Origin: Actinomycetota bacterium
GTDB taxonomy: Bacteria > Actinomycetota > AC-67
Assembly (NCBI GenBank): GCA_040905475.1
Contig: JBBDRM010000052.1
Location: 1 to 40,304, forward strand
Reading direction: 5' to 3'
Length of the DNA stretch: 40,304 bases
Made by a program: the position numbers and the translations under genes. Below the pieces are notes generated by a model, which was not told the origin of the DNA, did not search any database, and was given only the letters and a program-made list of their open reading frames with translations. Every line of letters begins with the position of its first letter. Positions within the stretch are counted from its first letter, which is position 1. Below are positions 14,602 to 23,203 of this stretch, piece after piece.

Positions 14602-15396
14602 GTGGCCATCGAGGTCGTCTCCGACGCCGGCATCACCACCATCACGATCAACCGTCCCGAGCGACGGAACGCGCTCGACATGGAGCACTTCGGTCTGCTC
14701 GCCAAAGCGTGGATCGACTTCCGCGACGACCCCGACGCCAGTGTCGCGATCATCACCGGCACCGGAAACTCCTTCTGCGTCGGCGCAGATCTGAAAAGCT
14801 TCGTCCCGACAGTCACCGAGAACATCGAGGCGCTCGCCAAGGGCGAGTCCGACATCCCCGCCGACGCCGGCCTGATCGCCGTCCTCCGTGAATTCGACCT
14901 CTTCAAGCCGGTGATCGCGGCGGTCAACGGCATCTGCACCGCCGGCGGGATGGAGATGCTGCTCGGAACCGACCTGCGCGTCGCTTCAACTGATGCGTCC
15001 TTCGGGATCGCCGAGCCAAAACGGGGTCTTTTCCCCGGCGGCGGCACGACCGTACGTCTGCCGCGGCAGATCCCGTTCCCGTGGGCGATGGAGATCCTGC
15101 TCACCGCCGAGCAGGTCGACCCCGAAACCGCTCTGCGGATGGGCCTCGTGAATGCGGTCGTGGCACCCGGCGACCTCTTGAATACCGCGCGCTCCTACGC
15201 CGAACGGATCCTCGTGAACGCGCCGCTCGCGATCCAGGCGGTGAAACGATCGGTCTTGACCGGCCTGCGCCTCAACCTCAAGGAAGCCTTCGAGCAAGAG
15301 CTCGCGCTCGCCGCCGAGGTCTTCATGAGCGAGGACGCCAAGGAAGGTCCACGCGCGTTCGCGGAGAAGAGAAAGCCCGTATGGCAAGGCAGATAG
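14602..15396 (+). CDS. Enoyl-CoA hydratase/isomerase (crotonase)
   Basis: 264 aa from GTG 14602, with a GAAAGG seven bases earlier. The fold marks are TTITINRPERRNALDMEH, TGTGNSFCVGADLKSF (oxyanion hole), KPVIAAVNGICTAGGMEMLL and FGIAEPKRGLFPGGGT. The two catalytic glutamates are retained by eye alignment: one in IAEPKRG and one in AMEILLTA. It should hydrate an enoyl-CoA or act on a related CoA ester in the cytoplasm. It leads an operon with an AMP ligase (16-nt overlap), an isochorismatase-like gene and a CoA-transferase. Confidence 0.87.
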   Translation: MAIEVVSDAGITTITINRPERRNALDMEHFGLLAKAWIDFRDDPDASVAIITGTGNSFCVGADLKSFVPTVTENIEALAKGESDIPADAGLIAVLREFDLFKPVIAAVNGICTAGGMEMLLGTDLRVASTDASFGIAEPKRGLFPGGGTTVRLPRQIPFPWAMEILLTAEQVDPETALRMGLVNAVVAPGDLLNTARSYAERILVNAPLAIQAVKRSVLTGLRLNLKEAFEQELALAAEVFMSEDAKEGPRAFAEKRKPVWQGR

Positions 15397-17117
15397 ACGA
15401 TCCGCCCGGAGGCCCGCTCACGCTCGACTACACCGAGCCGGCATGGGCAGACCGCCGCAGGGTATTCATCCGCGAGCGGAACCGATTCAACTTCGCCACC
15501 TGGCTCGACCGTCTCGTCGATCTCTACGGCGATCGAACCGCGTTCGCCCTCGACCACACCATCGACTACCCGGGGTTCTCCGGCGACGTTCTTTCGTACC
15601 GCGACGTCGGACGCCTCGTGAACCGGATGGCGCACGTGCTCCGCGAGCTCGGCGTCCGCAAGGGCGACCGTGTCGGCCTGATCACCGTCAACCGGATCGA
15701 GATGGCCTTCGTGAACTTCGCCGCCGGCAAGATCGGGGCCGTCCCCGTGCCGATGAACTTCATGCTCCGTCCGTCGGAGATCGATTACATCATGCGGCGC
15801 TCCGGCGCCGAGCTCCTCGTCTGCGATCGCACCGTCTTCGACAACACGATCCGGAACGCGGCGGAGGTTCCCGCGGTGAAGCGGTGGGCGATGATCGGCG
15901 AAGAGGACGCTCCGGAGCCGTGCGTCTCGTTCCGCCGCCTGATGGAAGACGCGCCCGAGCACATCGACCCGGTCGAGCCGCGGTCCGAAGACGACGTAGC
16001 ACTGCTGTTCTTCACCTCGGGCACGACGGGGTTCCCGAAAGGCGCGGTGCTCACGCACACCGCCGCCATGGTCGGCGTGCGGAACCATGGTCGCGTCTAC
16101 GCCATGAAGCCCCGCCTCAAGCCGGAGCTCTCGCTGCTCGTCATGCCGGTCGCGCACGCCGGCGGCTACGCCGCGATGCTGCTGCACCTCGCGCTCGGCA
16201 CGCCGTCGTTCTTCATGTCTCGCTTCGACCCGGCGTCGATCCTCGAGACGATCGCCCGGCAGCGGATCACGCTCTTCGCGGGGACGCCGGCCATGTTCCG
16301 GATGCTGCTCGACGCCGGCGCGCGCGCGGCCGACCTCTCGTCTATCCGCATGTGGGGCGGCGGGGCCGACCTTTTCCCCGACGAGCTCATCGGGACGTTC
16401 CGGGACCTGGCGGCGCGGCCGGGGCCGCTCGGTCGCCCCAAGAGGCCGATGTTCATGCGCGGCTACGGCATGGCCGAGGCGAACTCCTACGTCACCATGA
16501 CGCCGCCGTTCGAGTGCGGCGACGGCTGCGTCGGCTGGGTGATGCCGCCGGTGAAGTTCCGGCTCGTCGACGAGGAAGGGCGCGACGTTCCGCGTGGGCA
16601 ACCCGGCGAGCTGCTGCTCTCCGGCCCGACGATCACGCGCGAGTACTGGAACGATCCCGAGGCCACGGCAGCCGGGATGGAGAACGGCTGGCTGCGCACC
16701 GGCGACGTCCTCCGCCAGGGGAAGTGGCGGATGCTCTACTTCGTCGCGCGCTCGAAGGAGATCATCAAGACCGGCGGCTACAAGGTCGCCGCGGCCGAGA
16801 TCGACCAGATCCTCCGCAGACACCCCGACGTCGAGCAGGTCGCGACCGTCGGCGTGCCCGACGCGCGCAAAGGTGAGCGCCCGATGGCCGCGATCGTCCT
16901 GCGGCCGGGCTCGTCCGCGACGGCCGAGGACGTGCTTGCGTGGGCGCAGGAGCAGATCGCGCCCTACAAATGCCCGCGCCGGATCTTCGTGCTCGACGCC
17001 CTGCCGTTCACCTTCAGCATGAAGCCGAAGCGGATGGAGGTGCGCGAGCAGATCCTCGCGATCCTCGAGGACGAGGGCGCCCCGTCCGCTCAGGACGACG
17101 CGCCGATCCAGAAGTGA
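15381..17117 (+). CDS. AMP-dependent acyl-CoA synthetase/ligase
   Basis: 578 aa from the ATG at 15381, overlapping the crotonase gene by 16 nt; the frame is open further upstream but that reads through the crotonase. The phosphate loop is FFTSGTTGFPKGAVL (about residue 210), then RGYGMAEANSY, the GWLRTGDVL box, and ARSKEIIKTGGYKVAAAEI at the hinge. The C-terminal lysine region reads LPFTFSMKPKRMEVREQ and not the standard GK-R pattern, with Lys at the equivalent site. It activates a carboxylic acid; the neighbours suggest that the product is passed to the crotonase and CoA-transferase. It ends in GTGA with the next gene. Confidence 0.87.
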   Translation: MARQIDDPPGGPLTLDYTEPAWADRRRVFIRERNRFNFATWLDRLVDLYGDRTAFALDHTIDYPGFSGDVLSYRDVGRLVNRMAHVLRELGVRKGDRVGLITVNRIEMAFVNFAAGKIGAVPVPMNFMLRPSEIDYIMRRSGAELLVCDRTVFDNTIRNAAEVPAVKRWAMIGEEDAPEPCVSFRRLMEDAPEHIDPVEPRSEDDVALLFFTSGTTGFPKGAVLTHTAAMVGVRNHGRVYAMKPRLKPELSLLVMPVAHAGGYAAMLLHLALGTPSFFMSRFDPASILETIARQRITLFAGTPAMFRMLLDAGARAADLSSIRMWGGGADLFPDELIGTFRDLAARPGPLGRPKRPMFMRGYGMAEANSYVTMTPPFECGDGCVGWVMPPVKFRLVDEEGRDVPRGQPGELLLSGPTITREYWNDPEATAAGMENGWLRTGDVLRQGKWRMLYFVARSKEIIKTGGYKVAAAEIDQILRRHPDVEQVATVGVPDARKGERPMAAIVLRPGSSATAEDVLAWAQEQIAPYKCPRRIFVLDALPFTFSMKPKRMEVREQILAILEDEGAPSAQDDAPIQK

Positions 17118-17734
17118 GCCTCGAGCCCCTCGACCGTGGGGCCACGGCGATGCTCGTGGTCGAGCTTCAGAACGACCTCGTTCACCCCTCGCTCGTCGGC
17201 GCGAAAGGACTTTCGGGGAAGCTGGCGGAGGCGGTGCAGAGCCGCGGACTCCTTCCCAGACTTGCGTCGCTGCTCGCACGCTGCCGCGTCGCAGGTGTTC
17301 CGGTTCTGTACGCGACCAAAGAGCGGCACCCCTCACTACCGGTGCCGGAACACCCCGCCATCTACCGGGCCGCGCGCAGCGGCGGGTCGAAACTCGTCGC
17401 CGGAACCTGGGGCGCGCAGGTGCTCGACGAGATCGCACCGCAGGAGGGCGACGTCGTGCTCGCGCGGTACACATCGCTCGATCCGTCGCACGGCACGGAG
17501 ATCTGGAACGTGCTCCGGAACATCGGTGCTACCACGCTCGTCGTCGCGGGGATCTCGACCACGATCGCTGTGGAGGGTGTGGTTCGCGCCGCGGCCAACC
17601 GCGGACTGCGCGTCATCGTCGTCGAAGACTGTTGCGCGTCCTACCCTGAAGCCTGGCATCGGTTCTCCGCCGACAACGTGCTCCCGTTGCTCGCCGACGT
17701 CGTCCCAGCCACCGAGGTCGAGGCGGCGCTGTAA
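17114..17734 (+). CDS. Isochorismatase-fold protein lacking the catalytic Asp and Cys
   Basis: 206 aa from GTG 17114 (GTGA overlap with the ligase). The isochorismatase/nicotinamidase fold is recognisable in AMLVVELQNDLVHP, LYATKERHPSL and LVVAGISTTIAVEGVVRAAANRG. In active members the N-terminal motif is DMQNDF-like with catalytic Asp and the later motif has Cys after GVxTxx. Here these positions read Glu (VVELQND, residue 17) and Ala (STTIAVEG), while a Lys is kept. It may therefore use different chemistry, bind a ligand, or be a regulatory pseudo-enzyme. The second copy at 38201 shows the same two substitutions. It lies between a CoA ligase and a CoA-transferase. Confidence 0.75.
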   Translation: MSLEPLDRGATAMLVVELQNDLVHPSLVGAKGLSGKLAEAVQSRGLLPRLASLLARCRVAGVPVLYATKERHPSLPVPEHPAIYRAARSGGSKLVAGTWGAQVLDEIAPQEGDVVLARYTSLDPSHGTEIWNVLRNIGATTLVVAGISTTIAVEGVVRAAANRGLRVIVVEDCCASYPEAWHRFSADNVLPLLADVVPATEVEAAL

Positions 17735-17738
17735 AGGG

Positions 17739-20060
17739 ATGGACGCGACCCCGTTCCTCGAGGGGATCAAGGTCGTCGACCTCAGCGACGCGCCGGGCTG
17801 GCTGTGCGGCCGGATCCTCGCCGACCTCGGCGCCGATGTGGCGATGGTCGAACCGGAAGGGGGGCATCCGGAGCGCGCTCGTCGCTACGCCTTCGCCGCC
17901 CTGAACGCGGGCAAGCGCAGCGTGATCGCTCAGGATCCGGTCGCGTTGATCGAGCAAGCAGACGTCGTGATCGCATCGGAAGGACCCAGGAGCCTCGATC
18001 AGCACCCCCGCCTTGTCTGGTGCGCGATCACGCCCTTCGGGCTTACCGGCCCGAAAGCGGCCTGGCGCGCGTCCGACCTCGGCGTGCTCGCGCAGGCGGG
18101 GACGATGTACATGACCGGCGAGCCCGGCCGCGCGCCGCTGAGATGCTCGTTCCCCACGTCCTGGTACCACGGCGGTGCCGAAGCGGCCACGGCGATCCTC
18201 GCGGCGCTGCACCAGCGCGACTCGAGCGGACGCGGACAGCTGGTCGACGTCTCGCTGCAAGAGACGCATCTGATGGCCACGATGGGCCGCGTCGGCGCCT
18301 ACTCGTTGACGCGACAACGAGGCTCGCGCGCAGGTGCGCTGATGCGGGTCGGTCGCACGACCCAGCGTGAGATCTGGCCCTGCGCGGACGGGTTCGTGTC
18401 GTTCGGCCTTCGCGGCGGCCCTGCCCGCATCCCGGGCCTCAAACGCCTCGTCTCGTGGATGACCGAAGAGGGCTTCGCACCCCCCGCGCTCACCGAGCGC
18501 GACTGGGACTCCTACACGCACACGACGCTGACGAATGACGACGTGGACGCGATCTCCGAGCCGATCGCCGCCTTCTTCGCGATCAAGACGATGACCGAGC
18601 TCTACGACAACGCGTTGGAACGCGGACTGATGCTGGCGCCGGCCAACACCGCGCGCGAGATCCTCGCGAGCCGCCAGTACAACGCGCGGGAACTCTTCAC
18701 GGAGGTCGATGATCCGGAGCTCGGCCGTATCCCGATCCCGCGGCGGTTCGTCGTGTCCGACGGAGCACCCGGCGCAACACGCCCCGCGCCGCGGCCCGGC
18801 GAGTACGACCCGCCCGACCGGTGGCGCGTCTTCGCCGGGAAGAACATCGCCACGAGCGCGCAAGCGTTCCTCGGCCTGAAGGTCCTGGAGTTCGGCGCGG
18901 GCGCGGCAGGGCCGCTCGCGACCCGATACTTCGGCGACCATGGCGCGACCGTGATCCGCATCGAGTCCAAGGTCCGGCCCGACTTCCTGAGACTCTACGC
19001 CATCACGGCAGATCAGAAGAGTCTCGACGCCAGCCCGATGTTCGCGTCGTTCAACGCCAACAAGCTCGCCGTCACGCTGAACATGAAGCATCCCGAGTCG
19101 AAGAGGATCGCGATCCGCCTCATCAAGTGGGCCGACGTCGTGGCCGAGAACTTCGCGCCCGGCGCGATGAGCCGATGGGGGCTCGCCTACGACGACTTGA
19201 AGAAGGTGAAGCCCGACCTCGTGATGATCTCGACCTGCCTTCACGGACAGACCGGCCCCGAGCGCGAGTACCCGGGCTTCGGCGGCCAGGGCTCGGCGTT
19301 GTCGGGGTTCAACCATCTGACCGGCTGGCCCGACCGCGAGCCGCTGGGCCCGTACGGCACGATCACCGACTCGCTTGCGCCGCGTTTCGCCGCCGCGGCG
19401 GTCGCCGCCGCGCTGCTCCGCCGGAAGCGCACCGGGCTGGGCGCCTCCCTCGACCTCTCGCAGGTCGAGTGCGCCGTGTATTCGCTCGGCGAGACGATCG
19501 TCGAGCACGCGGTGACCGGCGCGCCTCCCGGCCGTCTCGGTAACCGCTCGCGCGAAGCCGCGCCGCACGGCGCCTTCCGGTGCACCGGCGAGGACCGGTG
19601 GATCGCGATCGCCGCATGGAACGACGACGAATGGCGCACCCTGGTCGACGTCATGGGGAGCCCGGCGTGGGCGAACGAACGGTTCGCCACCGTTGCCGGC
19701 CGCCTCGCGAACGTCGACGATCTCGAGAGACACTTCGAGCAGTGGACCAGCACCCAGGATCGCGACGCGCTCTCCGCGCGGCTCCGGCAAGCTGGGCTCG
19801 AGGCATGCCCGGTCCAAGACCTCGAGGACTGCTCCAACGACCCGCAGCTCGCATACCGCGAGCACTTCCGTCCGATGGATCATCCGGCGCTCGGCCGTCA
19901 CGACCACGAAGCGCTCGGCTTCCGACTCGCCGACTCACCGCCGAGCTTCACCCGGCCCGGCCCGACGCTCGGTCGCGACAACGAAGAGGTCTACAAAGGG
20001 ATCCTCGGCCTGGACGACGCCGAGTTCGAGCGCCTCTCCGAAGCCGGCGTCTTCGACTAG
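17739..20060 (+). CDS. Tandem-domain CaiB/BaiF family CoA-transferase
   Basis: 773 aa, about double a single family III CoA-transferase. Domain 1 (about 1-365) has VVDLSDAPGWLCGRILADLG and GQLVDVSLQETHL; domain 2 (about 380-773) has KVLEFGAGAAGPLATRYFGDHG, NMKHPESKRIAIRL, AENFAPGAMSRWGL and SLDLSQVECAVYSLGE. Family III enzymes move CoA between acids through an Asp-bound anhydride. The equivalent position is Glu in both halves (E175 and E577 by eye), which some family members also have. The proteins usually form interlocked dimers, so this fusion may be an intramolecular pair. The ATG at 17739 is preceded by AAGGG. Its 3' end overlaps the minus-strand GMC gene by 4 nt. Substrate unknown. Confidence 0.87.
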   Translation: MDATPFLEGIKVVDLSDAPGWLCGRILADLGADVAMVEPEGGHPERARRYAFAALNAGKRSVIAQDPVALIEQADVVIASEGPRSLDQHPRLVWCAITPFGLTGPKAAWRASDLGVLAQAGTMYMTGEPGRAPLRCSFPTSWYHGGAEAATAILAALHQRDSSGRGQLVDVSLQETHLMATMGRVGAYSLTRQRGSRAGALMRVGRTTQREIWPCADGFVSFGLRGGPARIPGLKRLVSWMTEEGFAPPALTERDWDSYTHTTLTNDDVDAISEPIAAFFAIKTMTELYDNALERGLMLAPANTAREILASRQYNARELFTEVDDPELGRIPIPRRFVVSDGAPGATRPAPRPGEYDPPDRWRVFAGKNIATSAQAFLGLKVLEFGAGAAGPLATRYFGDHGATVIRIESKVRPDFLRLYAITADQKSLDASPMFASFNANKLAVTLNMKHPESKRIAIRLIKWADVVAENFAPGAMSRWGLAYDDLKKVKPDLVMISTCLHGQTGPEREYPGFGGQGSALSGFNHLTGWPDREPLGPYGTITDSLAPRFAAAAVAAALLRRKRTGLGASLDLSQVECAVYSLGETIVEHAVTGAPPGRLGNRSREAAPHGAFRCTGEDRWIAIAAWNDDEWRTLVDVMGSPAWANERFATVAGRLANVDDLERHFEQWTSTQDRDALSARLRQAGLEACPVQDLEDCSNDPQLAYREHFRPMDHPALGRHDHEALGFRLADSPPSFTRPGPTLGRDNEEVYKGILGLDDAEFERLSEAGVFD

Positions 20061-21529
20061 CCGGGGTCCGAGTCCAGCAGCTCCACGAAACGCTCCGCGA
20101 CCATCATCGTCGGGAAGTTGGTGTTGGCCCGCGGGATGTCGGGCATGACGGACGCGTCGCAGACACGCAGACCTTCGACGCCGAGGACGCGCAGATGCGC
20201 GTCGACGACCCCGCCCATCGCGCACGTGCCCACCGGATGGTGATCGGTGAGCGATCCCATCCGGATCATCTCGCGGATCTCGTCGTCGGTCGCGTCCGGC
20301 GCCGGGAACAGCACCTGCTCGGTGACCTTGGCCAACGACGGCTGCGCGAGCAGCTCGTGGATCGCGCGCACGGTGCGGAGCATGACCTCGACGTCGCCGG
20401 GCTCCGCGAAGTAGTTCAGCGTGATCCGCGGGGCGTCGCCCGGATCGGCGGACCGCAGCCGCACCGTGCCGCGCGATCGCGGCTTCGCGCCGAACCCGGC
20501 GATCACGAACCCTTCGGGCGGCATCGCCTCGCCCACCGAGGTGCGGGTGAACGGCCCGAAGATGTGCGCGTCCTCCTCGCCCGTGCGCCCATCGAACGAG
20601 ATCCGGAGCATGAACCGTTGCGTCAGGGGAACCGCCGCATCGGCCGCGTCGCGCGCGACGCAGTACACGCCGGGCAACGCGGGATGATCCATGAGCCCGT
20701 CGCCGACGGGCAAGTCGATCAGCGTCTCGATCCCGGAGTCGCGAAGGTGCGCCGCCGGGCCGATCCCCGAGCGCATCAACACCGCCGGCGAGCCGTAGGT
20801 GCCGGCCGCGACGACGACCAGGTCCGCGCGCAGGTCCTCTCCGCCCGCGATCACTCCGATCGCTCGCCCGGCCGCGACGGCGACCCGGTCCACGAGAACG
20901 TCCCCGCGTACCTCGAGCCCACTTAGCGTTCGCGCCTCACGCAAGTAGGTCACCAGCGTCGACTGCCGGACTCCGTTGCCGACGTTCGCCGGCTGGGCGC
21001 CCGCGCCGGTCGCCCCCGGCGAGTTCTGATCGGGGCACGACGCGTACCCGGCCGTCTCGCACGCCTCGAGCGCCGCGCTCGAGATCCGGCCCAACTCGCC
21101 GCGCTCCACGCGGATCGGTCCGCCGGCGCCGTGATACGGCTGGGAACCGTAGTCGGCGTCGTCCTCGAAGCGGCACATCGCGGGAAGGCACGCGTCCCAC
21201 GACCACTCGGGGAATCCCCACGCATCGAGATCGGCCGGCTGCGGCCGCACCGCCGCGATCGAGTTCACCGCCGACGAGCCGCCCACGAGCCTGCCGCGCG
21301 GCAAGGGGATCTGCCGGTCGCCCTCGCTCACGTAGCCCCAGTCGTGCGGCACCGACGTCGCGCTGTGCTCGGTCGTGTAGACCGGCGGGATCGCAGCCGG
21401 GTCCGCGAAATCGGGACCGGCCTCGAGCAACAGGACACTGCGCCCTCGCTCGGCCAGCCGCGTCGCAACGATCGCTCCGGCCGAGCCGGCGCCGACGACG
21501 ATCGCGTCCCAGCGCCGAGCGGGACTCAC
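20057..21529 (-). CDS. GMC-family FAD-dependent oxidoreductase
   Basis: 490 aa. The FAD-binding motif is at the N terminus (VVGAGSAGAIVATRLAERG, residues 11-29, then LLLEAG). GMC signature 1 is near LPRGRLVGGSSAVNS, and the C-terminal catalytic region contains TDHHPVGTCAMGG with the active-site His and NTNFPTMMVAERF. GMC enzymes oxidise alcohols (choline, long-chain or cyclic alcohols). It is the last gene of a minus operon behind the ThDP enzyme (10-nt gap), whose first gene is a 2-hydroxyacid dehydrogenase. No signal peptide is seen, so it should be cytoplasmic. Substrate unknown. Confidence 0.9.
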   Translation of the reverse strand: MSPARRWDAIVVGAGSAGAIVATRLAERGRSVLLLEAGPDFADPAAIPPVYTTEHSATSVPHDWGYVSEGDRQIPLPRGRLVGGSSAVNSIAAVRPQPADLDAWGFPEWSWDACLPAMCRFEDDADYGSQPYHGAGGPIRVERGELGRISSAALEACETAGYASCPDQNSPGATGAGAQPANVGNGVRQSTLVTYLREARTLSGLEVRGDVLVDRVAVAAGRAIGVIAGGEDLRADLVVVAAGTYGSPAVLMRSGIGPAAHLRDSGIETLIDLPVGDGLMDHPALPGVYCVARDAADAAVPLTQRFMLRISFDGRTGEEDAHIFGPFTRTSVGEAMPPEGFVIAGFGAKPRSRGTVRLRSADPGDAPRITLNYFAEPGDVEVMLRTVRAIHELLAQPSLAKVTEQVLFPAPDATDDEIREMIRMGSLTDHHPVGTCAMGGVVDAHLRVLGVEGLRVCDASVMPDIPRANTNFPTMMVAERFVELLDSDPG

Positions 21530-21539
21530 CGAACGAGGC

Positions 21540-23177
21540 TCACAGCATCGACATCATGTCGCCGACCATCTTCGTGATCTCGCTCACCACGCCCGGCTGG
21601 GTGATCACGTTGACGACGGCGGGCTTCCCGGAGTCGATCGCACGCCGGATCGCCGGCCCGACCTGCGCGGCATCCTCGACGCGCTCCCCGTGGCCGCCGA
21701 ACGCCTCCGCCATCTTCTCGTACGAGGCGACCGAGAGCTGCGTCGCGCCGGTCTGCTTGAACTGACGGCCCTGCTCGTGGCGGATGTTCCCCCAGGCGCC
21801 GTTGTTCATGATCACGGCGGTGAACGGGAGGTTATGCCGCACGGCCGTCTCGAGCTCCATCGCGCCGAATCCGAACGAGCCGTCGCCGATGCAGAGGACG
21901 ACCGGGCGATCGGGTGCGGCGGCCTTGGCACCGAGCGCGTACGGAACGCCGACGCCGATCGTTCCCAGCGAGTCGTGTGTGTGCAGGTACGAACCGGGCC
22001 GGTAGGCGGGGAACGTCGTGATGCACCAGGTGTGGGAGTCTCCCCCGTCGGAGACGAGGATGGCCTCGCGTCCGGCCTCGGCCGGCACCTCGCGCGCAAC
22101 ACGGCCGGGCGGTACCGGCGACCCCTCTCCCGCGGTCATCGCCGCCCAGGCCTCGTGCATCTGGCCGCCGGCCTCCTTCGCCTGGCGGCACCACGCGTCC
22201 TTGGGCTTGGCGTCCCAGCCGTCGGCGAGTTGTGTCAGCACGATGCGCGCGTCACCGATCAGTGCGAGATCCGGCATCCGGTTCAGACCGATCGACGTGG
22301 CCTCGATGTCGACCTGGATGATCTTCTCGTTGCCGGACAGCAGCGGCGGTCCGCCGAACGTCACGCTGACGTCGAACTTCGTGCCGACGATCAGGACCAC
22401 GTCGGCCTGCACCAGCGCGATACCGGCGTCGGCGAGCGACCCCACGCACGACTCGTGCCCGTCCGGGAGCAAGCCTCGCGCGGCGTTGAGCGTGGCGACC
22501 GGGATCATCGTGCGTTCCGCGAACCCCCGCAGCGCCTCGGCGGCGCCCGACCAGAACGCGCCGCTGCCGCAAACGACCATCGGGCGCTCGGCTTCACCGA
22601 GCATCTTCAATGCCGTTGCCAATGCGCCGGGGGACGCGCCGGGCGGCTCGGCGAACCGCACGGTCGAGACCGCTGCCTCGGCCTCTGCCTTGAGGACGTC
22701 GTGCGGGAGCTCGAGGAACACCGCGCCCGGCCGGCCGCCGACCATCCGGCGCCAGGCGGCCTCGAGGTAGGTCGGGATCCGCTCGGCGTCGAAAACGGTG
22801 TCGCTCCACTTGGTGACCGGCGCCGTGATCGGGCGCCCGTCTACGTCCTGGAACGTTCCCGAGAGACGCTTCTTCGTGGAGGTTCGTCCGGACAGCAGCA
22901 TCACCGGGCTCCCGCAGGTGTTCGCCACCGCGAGCCCGGTCACCGCGTTGGTGACGCCGGGCCCGGCCGTGACGACCGCGACGCCGGGCTTCCCGGTCAC
23001 GCGCGCGTAGGCCTCGGCGGCGAGCACCGCGCCCTGCTCGTGCCGGGTCGCGATGACCTCGATCCCTTCCTCGGCGCAGCCGTCGAACACGGGCAGGACG
23101 TGCTCGCCGGTGAGCGCGAACAACTTGTCGACCCCTTGCGCCTTGAGCCATGCGGCGACGATCCGTCCACCCAGCAT
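21540..23177 (-). CDS. Thiamine diphosphate-dependent enzyme, acetolactate synthase/2-hydroxyacyl-CoA lyase superfamily
   Basis: 545 aa with the three-domain layout of the ALS/pyruvate oxidase superfamily. The cofactor-activating Glu is in ATRHEQGA (E47), followed by VVTAGPGVTNAVTGLAVAN. The diphosphate/Mg motif starts at GDGSFGFGAMELETAVRHNLP and ends in the MNNGAWGN region. The phrase FGFGAMELET..RHNLP is closer to what I recall from oxalyl-CoA decarboxylase and 2-hydroxyacyl-CoA lyase than from anabolic ALS, but this is not decisive. There is no ALS small subunit nearby. An AGGAGG precedes the ATG. With a 2-hydroxyacid dehydrogenase upstream and a GMC oxidase downstream, a role in carbon-carbon cleavage of a 2-hydroxy or 2-oxo acid derivative is a reasonable inference. 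Confidence 0.85.
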   Translation of the reverse strand: MLGGRIVAAWLKAQGVDKLFALTGEHVLPVFDGCAEEGIEVIATRHEQGAVLAAEAYARVTGKPGVAVVTAGPGVTNAVTGLAVANTCGSPVMLLSGRTSTKKRLSGTFQDVDGRPITAPVTKWSDTVFDAERIPTYLEAAWRRMVGGRPGAVFLELPHDVLKAEAEAAVSTVRFAEPPGASPGALATALKMLGEAERPMVVCGSGAFWSGAAEALRGFAERTMIPVATLNAARGLLPDGHESCVGSLADAGIALVQADVVLIVGTKFDVSVTFGGPPLLSGNEKIIQVDIEATSIGLNRMPDLALIGDARIVLTQLADGWDAKPKDAWCRQAKEAGGQMHEAWAAMTAGEGSPVPPGRVAREVPAEAGREAILVSDGGDSHTWCITTFPAYRPGSYLHTHDSLGTIGVGVPYALGAKAAAPDRPVVLCIGDGSFGFGAMELETAVRHNLPFTAVIMNNGAWGNIRHEQGRQFKQTGATQLSVASYEKMAEAFGGHGERVEDAAQVGPAIRRAIDSGKPAVVNVITQPGVVSEITKMVGDMMSML

Positions 23178-23203
23178 GCGAGCCTCCTAAGGGTTGCGTG
23201 TGG

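Noticed and set aside
15195-17474. Long minus-strand frame opposite the AMP ligase
   Set aside because: Shadow of the plus-strand ligase (15381-17117); compositionally biased and without motifs.
17613-19907. Long minus-strand frame opposite the CoA-transferase
   Set aside because: Antisense shadow with Arg/Gly/Val-rich composition; the plus-strand reading has clear CaiB motifs.
23178-23203. Promoter between the hydroxyacid dehydrogenase and ThDP gene
   Set aside because: Only an AGGAGG ribosome binding site is visible in the 26-nt gap; no -10 pattern, so an operon arrangement is simpler.
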